Positions 7,333 through 14,015 of a stretch of DNA of 15,873 nucleotides are shown piece by piece. The notes under the pieces were generated by a model. That model made no database searches. It saw only the letters and a program-made list of their open reading frames with translations, and was not told where the DNA came from. The position numbers and the translations under genes were made by a program. How positions within the stretch are numbered: the first letter of the stretch is position 1; every line of letters starts with the position of its first letter. Origin of the DNA: Sulfurimonas sp. (GTDB lineage: Bacteria; Campylobacterota; Campylobacteria; Campylobacterales; Sulfurimonadaceae); the NCBI GenBank assembly GCA_027011725.1, contig JALUZQ010000267.1:1-15873 (forward strand), in the 5' to 3' direction.

Positions 7333-7595
7333 TGTGCTACCTCGCTCATTGCCTCTATAAGTTCCTCTTTTGTCTCAAATTCAAGGACTTTTTTATCGCG
7401 GACATTTTCTCCCGGTGGAGTGTAATCAAATACAAGTACAAAAGACTCAAACGCAACCTTATCGCCATACAAATCAAACCACTCCAGACTCATCTCTGCA
7501 ATTTCGCCCTGCATATTTATCACGACCGCGCCATAGAGCCGTGTCAAATTCTCTAAACTGATCTCACCATCTTTTGATTTATAAACCATCATCAT
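7317..7595 (-). CDS. Small conserved-looking protein of unknown function
   Basis: This is a soluble, acidic protein of about 90 residues that I do not recognise. Three consecutive ATGs (7587-7595) follow GAAGG (7596-7600). Spacing favours the third ATG, giving about 90 residues starting MVYKSKDG. The sequence suggests a short alpha/beta or beta-rich domain: strand-like stretches YGAVVINMQGEIAEMSL and ESFVLVFDYTPPG, and a C-terminal helix rich in Glu (ETKEELIEAMSEVAQFF). No signal peptide, membrane helix or metal motif is seen. The gene overlaps the 3' end of the three-helix membrane protein gene and its own 3' end overlaps the probable MATE start, so it belongs to the transporter operon. A role in partnership with the neighbouring membrane proteins is possible but unsupported. 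Confidence 0.75.
   Translation of the reverse strand: MMMVYKSKDGEISLENLTRLYGAVVINMQGEIAEMSLEWFDLYGDKVAFESFVLVFDYTPPGENVRDKKVLEFETKEELIEAMSEVAQFFQK
7330..7343 (-). promoter_or_regulatory. Ribosome binding site and putative ATT start of the MATE gene
   Basis: On the minus strand GAGG (7343 to 7340) is followed by the seven bases TAGCACA and then ATT (7332 to 7330), in frame with the conserved MATE N-terminus. The site lies within the last codons of the upstream 92-residue gene, so initiation could be translationally coupled. The only later candidates before the ATG at 7230, ATA at 7318-7320 and ATC at 7315-7317, lack a ribosome binding site. Confidence 0.45.
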
Positions 7596-7830
7596 CCTTC
7601 ATTAAATTCTTACTCATTTTACCTTTGTACATTTTAATAAATGCCAAAATACCAAAAAGTATGCCCACACCAATGGAAACCACACCCCAAATATCTGCCT
7701 GTTCATACGCCATCACTATCCAACAAAGGTCTGCCACAAGATAGACAATCACAGAAGCATAGATTTTCCCCTCAAAGGTTAAATACGCCCCGATAATAAG
7801 TAAAATTCCGCCAAGTATTGCAAAACTCAT
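7579..7830 (-). CDS. Small membrane protein with three predicted helices, unknown function
   Basis: This 83-residue protein is mostly hydrophobic, with three likely transmembrane helices: about residues 3-20, 24-43 and 47-66. A basic and then acidic cytoplasmic tail follows (KMYKGKMSKNLMKDDDGL). I do not recognise a family. A charged pair (FEGK) lies between helices 1 and 2, and YEQAD between helices 2 and 3. Its ATG directly follows the TAG of the MFS transporter gene with no intervening base (TAGATG), which implies co-transcription and possibly coupled translation; the ribosome binding site (AAGAG) is weak. Its end overlaps the start of the next small gene by 17 bases or fewer. It could be an accessory subunit of one of the flanking transporters, but nothing in the sequence proves this. 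Confidence 0.78.
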   Translation of the reverse strand: MSFAILGGILLIIGAYLTFEGKIYASVIVYLVADLCWIVMAYEQADIWGVVSIGVGILFGILAFIKMYKGKMSKNLMKDDDGL

Positions 7831-9036
7831 CTACGCTATCTCTTTTATATCTTGGTTTTTAAGAATATACCTGTAGTACAATGCTCCAAGTAAAAATCCG
7901 ATGCCCATTATAACCGTTATTGCCTCTAAAGAAAATGAATGTGTCGCTAAAAAACCTATCATATACGAGGTAAACGCAGCGCTAGATAAAAAGAGCATAT
8001 CGTTGTAGGCAACGATGCGCCCATAGTACTTTTTGTCGATATTTTTTTGTAACAGTGTGTAGCTGTATGACCAGAGCGTTGTTGTAAAGAATCCTACTAC
8101 CACACTCGCAAGAAGTGAGAGGTAAAAATTATGCATCGCATACGCCCACAAAAAGAGTGCCACTCCTTGAGCGATAAAAACATAGACAAGACGTCTGTTA
8201 TTGATCCATTTTCCAATAAAAACAGGACCAACAACCAAGCCCACAGCACGCGCAGAGTGTAAAAGCCCAAGAGCAAGTGAAGCTGCGACTATACTTGTGT
8301 AATATTGGTCTACCATAAGCGCTACAAGTGCATCAAACGCAGTGAGTCCGACAAAAGAGTGTAGCAGCATCAAATGAAAGGCTTTTGGTGTTTTTTTTAG
8401 ATATGTGAAGGTATCTTTCATCATGGTGATGATGTTTTGCTCAATTTTGAGTATTTCCACTTCAATTGCAGTTGTATAGAGCAGACCAAAGGCAATGATA
8501 AACATACACGCATCAAGTATAAACGCAGCTTTAATACCAAGCCAATAGACTACAAATCCACTAATGGCCATTCCAAGCGTGTAAGAGAGTGACCAAATAA
8601 TGGAGTGCAGTTCATTTGCAATGCGCAGTTTGTCGCCATCCAATATCTTTGGCAAGAGTGACATCTCAGTCGTAAAATAAAAAGAGGCTGCTGCCATTTT
8701 TACAAAAACAAGCAGATATAAAAGCCACAAGTCAGAGAGTTGGTCGACCATCACGAGAGCTATTGTCGCTACAATTTCAAGCAGTATAAGAAAAAGCATC
8801 AGACGTTTTGGATGCACTCTGTCTATGATAGGCCCTGAAAATGGTGCCTGAATAACACCTGCTAAAAAATTGAGCATTGCCACAAACGCAATGATTGCTG
8901 CAGAGACATTGAGATCGAGCAACAAGGTATAGATGGCAATGTTACTAAACCATGCCCCAAAATAGGAGATAAGCTGGATAGTTGAGAGGCGTCTGAGAAC
9001 GCTCTCTTCTCTAAGAAGTGTGACATACTTTTTCAT
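7831..9036 (-). CDS. Major facilitator superfamily transporter
   Basis: This integral membrane protein of about 401 residues fits the MFS fold, with two sets of roughly six hydrophobic helices joined by a central loop (around KIEQNIITMMKDTFTYLKKTPKA). The motif A-like loop between helices 2 and 3 reads GPIIDRVHPKRLM. The overall look is that of the EntS-like/MFS_3 exporter group, so efflux of a small molecule is likely; the substrate is unknown. The frame stays open to an ATG at 9114, but the extra 26 residues (KLYFYFNKKMNFFY...) are atypical, would overlap the flaG promoter region, and start inside a TATAAT box. I therefore prefer the ATG at 9034-9036 (MKKYVTLLREESVLRR), although no clear ribosome binding site precedes either ATG. 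It is the first gene of the leftward operon, and its stop abuts the next start. Confidence 0.87.
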   Translation of the reverse strand: MKKYVTLLREESVLRRLSTIQLISYFGAWFSNIAIYTLLLDLNVSAAIIAFVAMLNFLAGVIQAPFSGPIIDRVHPKRLMLFLILLEIVATIALVMVDQLSDLWLLYLLVFVKMAAASFYFTTEMSLLPKILDGDKLRIANELHSIIWSLSYTLGMAISGFVVYWLGIKAAFILDACMFIIAFGLLYTTAIEVEILKIEQNIITMMKDTFTYLKKTPKAFHLMLLHSFVGLTAFDALVALMVDQYYTSIVAASLALGLLHSARAVGLVVGPVFIGKWINNRRLVYVFIAQGVALFLWAYAMHNFYLSLLASVVVGFFTTTLWSYSYTLLQKNIDKKYYGRIVAYNDMLFLSSAAFTSYMIGFLATHSFSLEAITVIMGIGFLLGALYYRYILKNQDIKEIA

Positions 9037-9074
9037 AAGCGAAAGAGTAGCATAAAAAAAGTTCATTTTTTTAT

Positions 9075-9101
9075 TAAAGTAAAAATATAGTTTGCCGATA
9101 T
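9075..9101 (+). promoter_or_regulatory. FliA (sigma-28) promoter of flaG
   Basis: TAAAGTAA (9075-9082), an 11-base spacer, then GCCGATAT (9094-9101) match the flagellar sigma-28 consensus TAAAGTTT-N11-GCCGATAA at 13 of 16 positions with exact spacing. CGATAT also fits the CGATWT core reported for Campylobacterota FliA promoters. Transcription would start near 9108, leaving a short leader containing AAGGAG (9126-9131) six bases before the flaG ATG. This fits late-class flagellar expression. Confidence 0.8.
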
Positions 9102-9112
9102 TCTTGTTAATC

Positions 9113-9118
9113 ATTATA
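9113..9118 (-). promoter_or_regulatory. Putative -10 box for the leftward MFS operon
   Basis: The minus strand carries AGTATAATGATTAACAAG, giving a perfect TATAAT hexamer between flaG and the MFS gene. Transcription would start near 9106 and give a leader of about 70 bases to the ATG at 9036. No -35 box is visible. The site overlaps the flaG promoter zone, so the two directions may interfere. It also coincides with the most upstream ATG of the MFS frame, a reason to doubt that start. Confidence 0.4.
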
Positions 9119-9137
9119 CTTTTATAAGGAGTATGTC

Positions 9138-9539
9138 ATGGATGGCATTGCAAATGTTGCAAGACAACAACAATCACAAGTAGGTGCAGCAGAGACTCAA
9201 GGAAGAGTACAAGAACAGTCACAGCAAGTACAAAATTCATCTGCATCAAGAATGAAACAAGAGGATGTTGTCAAAGAGATCCAGCAAGAGAGCGTCAAAG
9301 GCAGCTCTAAACTTGATTCAAAAGAAAAAGTTGAAGATCTTGTAAAAAAACTCAATGACGCACTTGGTCCTATCAGTACAAATATAAAATTTGGTGTTGA
9401 CCAGCAAGATGTCTTTTATGTTTCTGTCATAGAGGCAAAAACAAACCGTATGATACGTAGATATCCAGCTGAACAAGCACAAGATTTTTTACCAAAAATG
9501 CAAGAAGTGGGTGGGATTCTTTTTGATTCTAAAGGATAA
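9138..9539 (+). CDS. flaG: FlaG family flagellar protein
   Basis: This 133-residue protein has a low-complexity, Gln/Ser-rich N-terminal half (residues 1-60) and a C-terminal FlaG domain (about 65-133). The domain shows the family pattern: KLNDALGPISTNIKFGVD, then FYVSVIEAKTNRMIRRYPAE (the T-x-E-V-I-R-x-I-P-like block) and EVGGILFDSKG. FlaG proteins are small cytoplasmic or exported flagellar proteins, and mutants in related bacteria have altered filament length. The precise function is unsettled. A strong AAGGAG sits six bases before the ATG, and a sigma-28 promoter lies upstream. Unusually, the gene stands alone between a transporter operon and argG, not beside fliD and fliS, and it has its own terminator hairpin directly after the stop. 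Confidence 0.9.
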   Translation: MDGIANVARQQQSQVGAAETQGRVQEQSQQVQNSSASRMKQEDVVKEIQQESVKGSSKLDSKEKVEDLVKKLNDALGPISTNIKFGVDQQDVFYVSVIEAKTNRMIRRYPAEQAQDFLPKMQEVGGILFDSKG

Positions 9540-9569
9540 AAAAGTGTACTCTGCATTAGAGACACTTTT
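9540..9569 (+). terminator. Rho-independent terminator after flaG
   Basis: A stem of 12 base pairs forms between AAAAGTGT plus CTCT (9540-9552, with a single bulged A at 9548) and AGAGACACTTTT (9558-9569). The loop is GCATT. It begins on the base after the flaG stop codon and ends in a T-run, so it should end flaG transcription before the argG promoter. Confidence 0.8.
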
Positions 9570-9635
9570 CTTCATCTAACTTTACCTCTACACCCTCTCT
9601 TCACTCCTATAAGCAAAATTTCACACATATTTCGT

Positions 9636-9641
9636 TATAAT
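9636..9641 (+). promoter_or_regulatory. Putative -10 box of argG
   Basis: TATAAT occurs in the context CGTTATAATCGCG, 31 bases before the argG ATG. A-rich sequence with AAAGG (9660-9664) is a suitable ribosome binding site eight bases before the start. No -35 box is seen. This promoter could drive the whole rightward run through csd6. Confidence 0.65.
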
Positions 9642-9672
9642 CGCGTCAATTTTTATATCAAAGGTTTTTTAC

Positions 9673-10896
9673 ATGAAAAAAAGTGTCAAAAAAGTAGTAC
9701 TAGCCTATTCCGGAGGGCTTGATACGAGTGTTATTTTAAAATGGCTTCAAGACGAATACAAATGTGAAGTTGTAACTTTTACAGCAGACTTAGGTCAGGG
9801 TGAAGAGCTTGAGCCGGCACGCGCAAAAGCACTTGAGCTTGGCATTAAACCTGAAAATATTTTTATTGATGATCTTCGTGAAGAGTTTGTAAAAGATTTC
9901 GTTTTCCCTATGTTCAGAGCAAACACGATCTATGAGGGAGAGTATCTTCTTGGTACTTCTATTGCACGTCCACTTATTGCAAAACGTCAAGCAGAGATTG
10001 CAAAACTCACAGGTGCTGATGGTGTGAGCCACGGAGCAACAGGAAAAGGAAACGACCAAGTTCGTTTTGAGATGGGTTACCTTGGACAAGACTCAACCTT
10101 AACTATCATCGCGCCATGGCGTGAGTGGGACTTGAACTCTCGTGAAAAACTTTTGGCATATGCTGCAAAGCATGGCATTCAAATCGAGAAAAAAGGAAAA
10201 AAATCTCCTTACTCTATGGATGCAAATCTTCTGCACATCTCATATGAAGGCGGTATTTTAGAAGACCCTTCAGCAGAGCCTGAAGAGTCAATGTGGCTAT
10301 GGACGACTTCACCTGAAAATGCACCGGACAAGCCGGAGTACATTGAACTTACATACAAAAACGGTGACCCTGTAGCACTTAACGGTGAAGAACTAAGCCC
10401 GGCTACAATGCTCAAAACACTCAACACGCTTGGTTCAAAACACGGAATCGGTCGTGTGGACATCGTTGAAAACCGTTTTGTAGGGATGAAAGCACGTGGA
10501 TGTTATGAAACTCCGGGTGGAACTATCATGCTTAAAGCACACCGTGCTATTGAGTCTATCACGCTTGATCGTGAAGCTGCACACCTCAAAGATGAGATGA
10601 TGCCTCGTTATGCAAAACTCATTTACAACGGTTTTTGGTGGTCTCCAGAGCGTGAAATGCTCCAAGCTGCCATTGACAAAACACAAGAGTTTGTTGAAGG
10701 TACTGTAAGACTCAAACTTTATAAAGGGAGCATTATGGTTGTTGGAAGAAGCTCTGATGTGTCACTTTTTAACCCAGAGTACTCAACTTTTGAAGAAGAT
10801 GAAGTCTATAACCAAAAAGATGCAGAAGGTTTTATTAAACTAAACGCATTACGTTTTATCATCGAAGGTAAAGCAAGAAATAAAGCAAAAAAATAA
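9673..10896 (+). CDS. argG: Argininosuccinate synthase
   Basis: This 407-residue cytoplasmic enzyme joins citrulline and aspartate, using ATP (to AMP and PPi), to make argininosuccinate, the penultimate step of arginine synthesis. The ATP pyrophosphatase P-loop AYSGGLDTS is at residues 11-19. [10 protein letters not shown] (91-100) and [14 protein letters not shown] (120-133), the citrulline/aspartate and ATP site motifs, are intact. Later conserved segments include [19 protein letters not shown] and [26 protein letters not shown] (given as two neighbouring blocks in the protein). The length is normal for the family. It has its own promoter and leads a co-directional run. The next gene starts 25 bases after its stop behind AAGGAG, so read-through is likely, although the downstream genes have no obvious link to arginine synthesis. 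Confidence 0.97.
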   Translation: MKKSVKKVVLAYSGGLDTSVILKWLQDEYKCEVVTFTADLGQGEELEPARAKALELGIKPENIFIDDLREEFVKDFVFPMFRANTIYEGEYLLGTSIARPLIAKRQAEIAKLTGADGVSHGATGKGNDQVRFEMGYLGQDSTLTIIAPWREWDLNSREKLLAYAAKHGIQIEKKGKKSPYSMDANLLHISYEGGILEDPSAEPEESMWLWTTSPENAPDKPEYIELTYKNGDPVALNGEELSPATMLKTLNTLGSKHGIGRVDIVENRFVGMKARGCYETPGGTIMLKAHRAIESITLDREAAHLKDEMMPRYAKLIYNGFWWSPEREMLQAAIDKTQEFVEGTVRLKLYKGSIMVVGRSSDVSLFNPEYSTFEEDEVYNQKDAEGFIKLNALRFIIEGKARNKAKK

Positions 10897-10921
10897 GTAC
10901 AAATAACAAGGAGAAAAAGAG

Positions 10922-11659
10922 ATGAGTATAGTTAAAATCGATATGAATTCACCGGAATTTCAGGCTGAGCTTGAAAAGACAATAAAATTTACAGATAAAG
11001 TAAATGCACAATTTGGATGGGTATATAACCCTCAAGAGGACGTCAATGAGGGCGTACAAATGGGTCTTGCACGTAACAAGATGATGTACAAAAAACGTTT
11101 TTGTCCTTGTTTTATGGTTGTTGAAGAGAATGGAAAACCAAAATCGGTAGATGATAGAATCTGTCCATGTAAACCAGCTATTGAAAAAGAGATCCCAGAA
11201 GACGGTGTTTGTCATTGTGGAATCTTCTGTACTCCTGAGTTCGCAGAAAAAAAAAGAGTTGAACTTGGTATGGAAGAAGCAGCACATACGCACTCTCGCG
11301 GATTAAGTAAAGAAGAGTGTGAGCTGCTTGTAAACAAAGATGAACTTGATGGTGATGAGCTGATTGCTCTTCTTGAAGCACGTGAACTTGGCATGGTAAA
11401 ATTTACACTCGTAGATGTTCGTGAACATATGGAGTGGCAAATGGGTCACATCAAAGGTGCTGACAAACTTGTACCTACAAGTTCATTCTTCCAAACATGG
11501 GAAGAGGCAAATCTACAAAAAGATGAAAACATCATCGTTTACTGTCATGTAGGAAGCCGTTCTGCCCATGTAGCACGTATTCTTACAGACAACGGATACA
11601 CAAAAATAGGAAACTTAACAAACGGAATCGTTTCTTACCCGGGTGAAATAGAAAGATAG
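10922..11659 (+). CDS. Ferredoxin:thioredoxin reductase catalytic-like domain fused to rhodanese domain
   Basis: This 245-residue soluble protein has two domains. Residues about 10-110 carry the cysteine series CPC (61-63), CPC (81-83) and CHC (97-99), plus C103. This is the signature of the catalytic subunit of ferredoxin:thioredoxin reductase, where by homology C61, C81, C83 and C97 would hold a [4Fe-4S] cluster and C63 and C99 form the redox disulphide. Spacers are 17 and 13 residues, against 16 and 8 in the chloroplast/cyanobacterial enzyme. Residues about 150-245 are a rhodanese domain: VDVREHMEWQMGHIKGA, then active-site C208 in YCHVGSRS. The fusion suggests electron delivery from ferredoxin to a disulphide or persulphide, perhaps in sulfane-sulfur handling or thioredoxin-like redox control. 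The physiological partner is unknown. The segment between the domains (111-150) is charged and helical. AAGGAG precedes the ATG. Confidence 0.87.
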   Translation: MSIVKIDMNSPEFQAELEKTIKFTDKVNAQFGWVYNPQEDVNEGVQMGLARNKMMYKKRFCPCFMVVEENGKPKSVDDRICPCKPAIEKEIPEDGVCHCGIFCTPEFAEKKRVELGMEEAAHTHSRGLSKEECELLVNKDELDGDELIALLEARELGMVKFTLVDVREHMEWQMGHIKGADKLVPTSSFFQTWEEANLQKDENIIVYCHVGSRSAHVARILTDNGYTKIGNLTNGIVSYPGEIER

Positions 11660-11682
11660 TCAAAAACTAAGGATAAATTTTT

Positions 11683-12129
11683 ATGAAAGTACTACTTATA
11701 AAAGATGTAAAAAGCCTCGGAAAAGCAGGTGAAGTAAAAGAGGTAAAACCAGGATACGGACAAAACTTTTTGATCAAAAAAGGTTTTGCAAAACCTGCAA
11801 CTGCTGAAGTGCTTGAACAGCATGCTGCTGATGAAGCACGTAAGGCACAAGAGCTTAAAGATGAGATCGCTGCGTTTGAAGAAATAGCAAAAAAGCTTGA
11901 AAAAGCAGAAATCATCATCACTAAAAAAGTCGGTGAAAATGGTCACCTTTTTGGTGCTATTACAAAAGATGAAGTGGTCAAAGCTCTTAAGGAGCAGCAC
12001 GGAATCGAAGTGGATAAAAAACATATCACTGACAAAACTGCAATTAAAACTGTTGGGGAGCATGACTTAGACCTAAAACTTGGTCACGGTATTCACGCAA
12101 CACTTCATGTAGATGTTCAAGGAGAGTAG
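11683..12129 (+). CDS. rplI: 50S ribosomal protein L9
   Basis: This 148-residue protein, of standard length, is the large-subunit protein bL9, which binds 23S rRNA near the L1 stalk base and helps maintain reading frame. The N-terminal RNA-binding domain (residues 1-52) has the family signature MKVLLIKDVKSLGKAGEV and PGYGQNFLIKKGFA. A long charged connecting helix (about 45-75, rich in Ala, Glu and Lys) leads to the C-terminal domain with GHLFGAITKDEVV (87-99). AAGGA lies nine bases before the ATG. The stop is only 6 bases before hslV, whose ribosome binding site (GGAGAG) lies in the last rplI codons. This L9-HslV adjacency is also found in Helicobacter. Confidence 0.97.
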   Translation: MKVLLIKDVKSLGKAGEVKEVKPGYGQNFLIKKGFAKPATAEVLEQHAADEARKAQELKDEIAAFEEIAKKLEKAEIIITKKVGENGHLFGAITKDEVVKALKEQHGIEVDKKHITDKTAIKTVGEHDLDLKLGHGIHATLHVDVQGE

Positions 12130-12135
12130 TCAGAT

Positions 12136-12678
12136 ATGTTTGATGCTACTACTATACTAGCCTACAAAGGCAAGAACAAAGCCGTCATCGGTGGTGACGG
12201 TCAGGTTACCTTTGGGGACAGTGTTTTAAAAGGCAATGCAACAAAAATTCGTACACTCCATCACGGTAAAATCCTTGCAGGATTTGCCGGCAGTACTGCT
12301 GATGCTTTTAACCTTTTTGATATGTTTGAAGAGTTTTTAGAGAATAAAAAAGGGGATTTACTCAAGTCCGTTGTTGAGTTTTCTAAAGCTTGGAGAAAAG
12401 ATAAAGTGCTGCGCCGTCTTGAAGCGATGATGATAGTGCTTAACAACGACCATATCTTCATCCTTACAGGAAACGGTGATGTCGTTGAGCCTGAAGATGG
12501 AGAGATCGCTTCCATTGGAAGCGGCGGAAATTTTGCTATCTCCGCAGCACGCGCACTCAAAAAGCATGCACAGCTTGATGAAGAAGAGCTTGTCAAAGAG
12601 TCACTCCACATCGCTGCAGACCTCTGCATATATACAAATCACAATATCAAAACTTTAATCTTAGAGGAAGATCGTTAA
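12136..12678 (+). CDS. hslV: ATP-dependent protease HslV peptidase subunit
   Basis: This 180-residue protein is the proteasome-like peptidase of the HslUV (ClpQY) complex, which degrades unfolded and regulatory proteins in the cytoplasm as a double hexameric ring. The catalytic nucleophile is Thr5, in [10 protein letters not shown], so a four-residue propeptide (MFDA) must be removed, not only the Met. The catalytic lysine K37 (NATK) and S129 (IGSGG) keep the same distance from the nucleophile as Lys33 and Ser125 in E. coli. [12 protein letters not shown] and [10 protein letters not shown] are further family signatures. H. pylori HslV has a similar MFEATT start as I recall it. The stop overlaps the hslU start by one base (TAATG), typical of coupled synthesis of the two subunits. 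Confidence 0.96.
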   Translation: MFDATTILAYKGKNKAVIGGDGQVTFGDSVLKGNATKIRTLHHGKILAGFAGSTADAFNLFDMFEEFLENKKGDLLKSVVEFSKAWRKDKVLRRLEAMMIVLNNDHIFILTGNGDVVEPEDGEIASIGSGGNFAISAARALKKHAQLDEEELVKESLHIAADLCIYTNHNIKTLILEEDR

Positions 12679-14006
12679 TGAATTTAACACCCAAAGAGAT
12701 CGTAGAGTATCTTGACAAGTATGTCATCGCACAAAAAGATGCGAAAAAAACCATAGCTCTCGCTCTACGCACACGTTACAGAAGAATGCAGCTTGATGAT
12801 GAGCTTAAAAATGAAATAACGCCAAAAAATATTCTCATGATAGGCTCGACAGGCGTTGGAAAAACGGAAATCTCCCGTCGTCTTGCAAAGATGATGAAAG
12901 TACCTTTCATTAAAGTGGAAGCATCAAAATATACTGAAGTCGGTTTTGTAGGTCGTGATGTAGAGTCTATGATACGTGATTTAGTTGTAAATTCCATCTC
13001 TATAGTAAAAGCTGAACAAGAAGAGGCGAATAAAGAGAAGATAGAGAACTACATCATCAATAAAATTACCGACAAACTTGTGCCGCCACTTCCAGCTGGA
13101 GCAAGTGAGAGTAAAAAAGATGACTACAAAAGACTCCTTGAAGCGACAGAAAAGAGAGTTGAATCAGGTGAGATGGATGAGAAGGTCATTGAACTTGAAA
13201 TAGAAAAACTCAATGTTGAGTTTAATGATACAAATCTTCCACCTGAAATGGCAAAAGTTCAAGAGAGCTTTTCTAAAGTTTTTGCGACCATCAACAAAGA
13301 AGACAATAAAAAAGAGGTCACAGTCAAAGATGCAAAAGTGCTCCTTCGACAAGAAGCAACTGCAAAGCTGCTCGACATGACTCGTGTCACGGCAGAAGCA
13401 CTTCGACGTGCAGAGACAGGCGGCATTATATTTCTTGATGAAATAGACAAAATAGCCCTCTCTGAAAAGTCTCAAGGCAGAAATGATCCTTCAAAAGAGG
13501 GAGTACAACGTGATCTGCTCCCTATAGTTGAGGGAAGCAGTGTCTCTACAAAATATGGAACGATTAATACAGACCATATTCTTTTCATTGCCGCAGGAGC
13601 TTTTCATGTGAGCAAACCAAGTGATCTCATTCCTGAACTTCAAGGAAGATTCCCACTGCGAGTCGAACTTGAATCTTTAACGGAAGAGACACTTTATAAG
13701 ATTTTAACGCAAACGCAGAACTCTCTTCTCAAGCAATACCAGGCACTTTTAGCAGTTGAGGGGATGGAACTGACATTTGATGATGAAGCTGTCAAAGCTA
13801 TAGCAAAACTCTCTCACCGTGCAAATGAGACTGCAGAAGATATCGGTGCAAGACGTCTGCATACTGTACTAGAACGCATCTTAGAAGATGTAAGTTTCAA
13901 TGCTGATGAATATAAAGGCAAAGAGTTTGTCGTTACAAAAGAGTTAGTGCATGAAAAACTTGATGAAGTGGTCGAAGATGATGACCTTTCACGATATATA
14001 TTATAA
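12678..14006 (+). CDS. hslU: ATP-dependent protease HslU ATPase/unfoldase subunit
   Basis: This 442-residue AAA+ protein of normal length unfolds substrates and threads them into HslV. Walker A is GSTGVGKT (56-63), Walker B IIFLDEID (250-257), and the arginine-finger region GRFPLRVEL is at 323-331. The intermediate (I) domain spans about 110-235, is rich in Lys and Glu, and separates the Walker motifs. The pore loop reads GFVG (89-92) where E. coli has GYVG, so an aromatic residue is kept. The C-terminus DLSRYIL matches the tail that docks into HslV on activation. It is translationally coupled to hslV and lies 9 bases before era. Confidence 0.97.
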   Translation: MNLTPKEIVEYLDKYVIAQKDAKKTIALALRTRYRRMQLDDELKNEITPKNILMIGSTGVGKTEISRRLAKMMKVPFIKVEASKYTEVGFVGRDVESMIRDLVVNSISIVKAEQEEANKEKIENYIINKITDKLVPPLPAGASESKKDDYKRLLEATEKRVESGEMDEKVIELEIEKLNVEFNDTNLPPEMAKVQESFSKVFATINKEDNKKEVTVKDAKVLLRQEATAKLLDMTRVTAEALRRAETGGIIFLDEIDKIALSEKSQGRNDPSKEGVQRDLLPIVEGSSVSTKYGTINTDHILFIAAGAFHVSKPSDLIPELQGRFPLRVELESLTEETLYKILTQTQNSLLKQYQALLAVEGMELTFDDEAVKAIAKLSHRANETAEDIGARRLHTVLERILEDVSFNADEYKGKEFVVTKELVHEKLDEVVEDDDLSRYIL

Positions 14007-14015
14007 AGAGGTACT

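Noticed and set aside
9114..9128. Plus-strand TATA-like hexamers (TTATAC, TATAAG) just upstream of flaG
   Set aside because: They overlap or abut the AAGGAG ribosome binding site, so the leader would be too short; the sigma-28 site at 9075-9101 explains flaG better.
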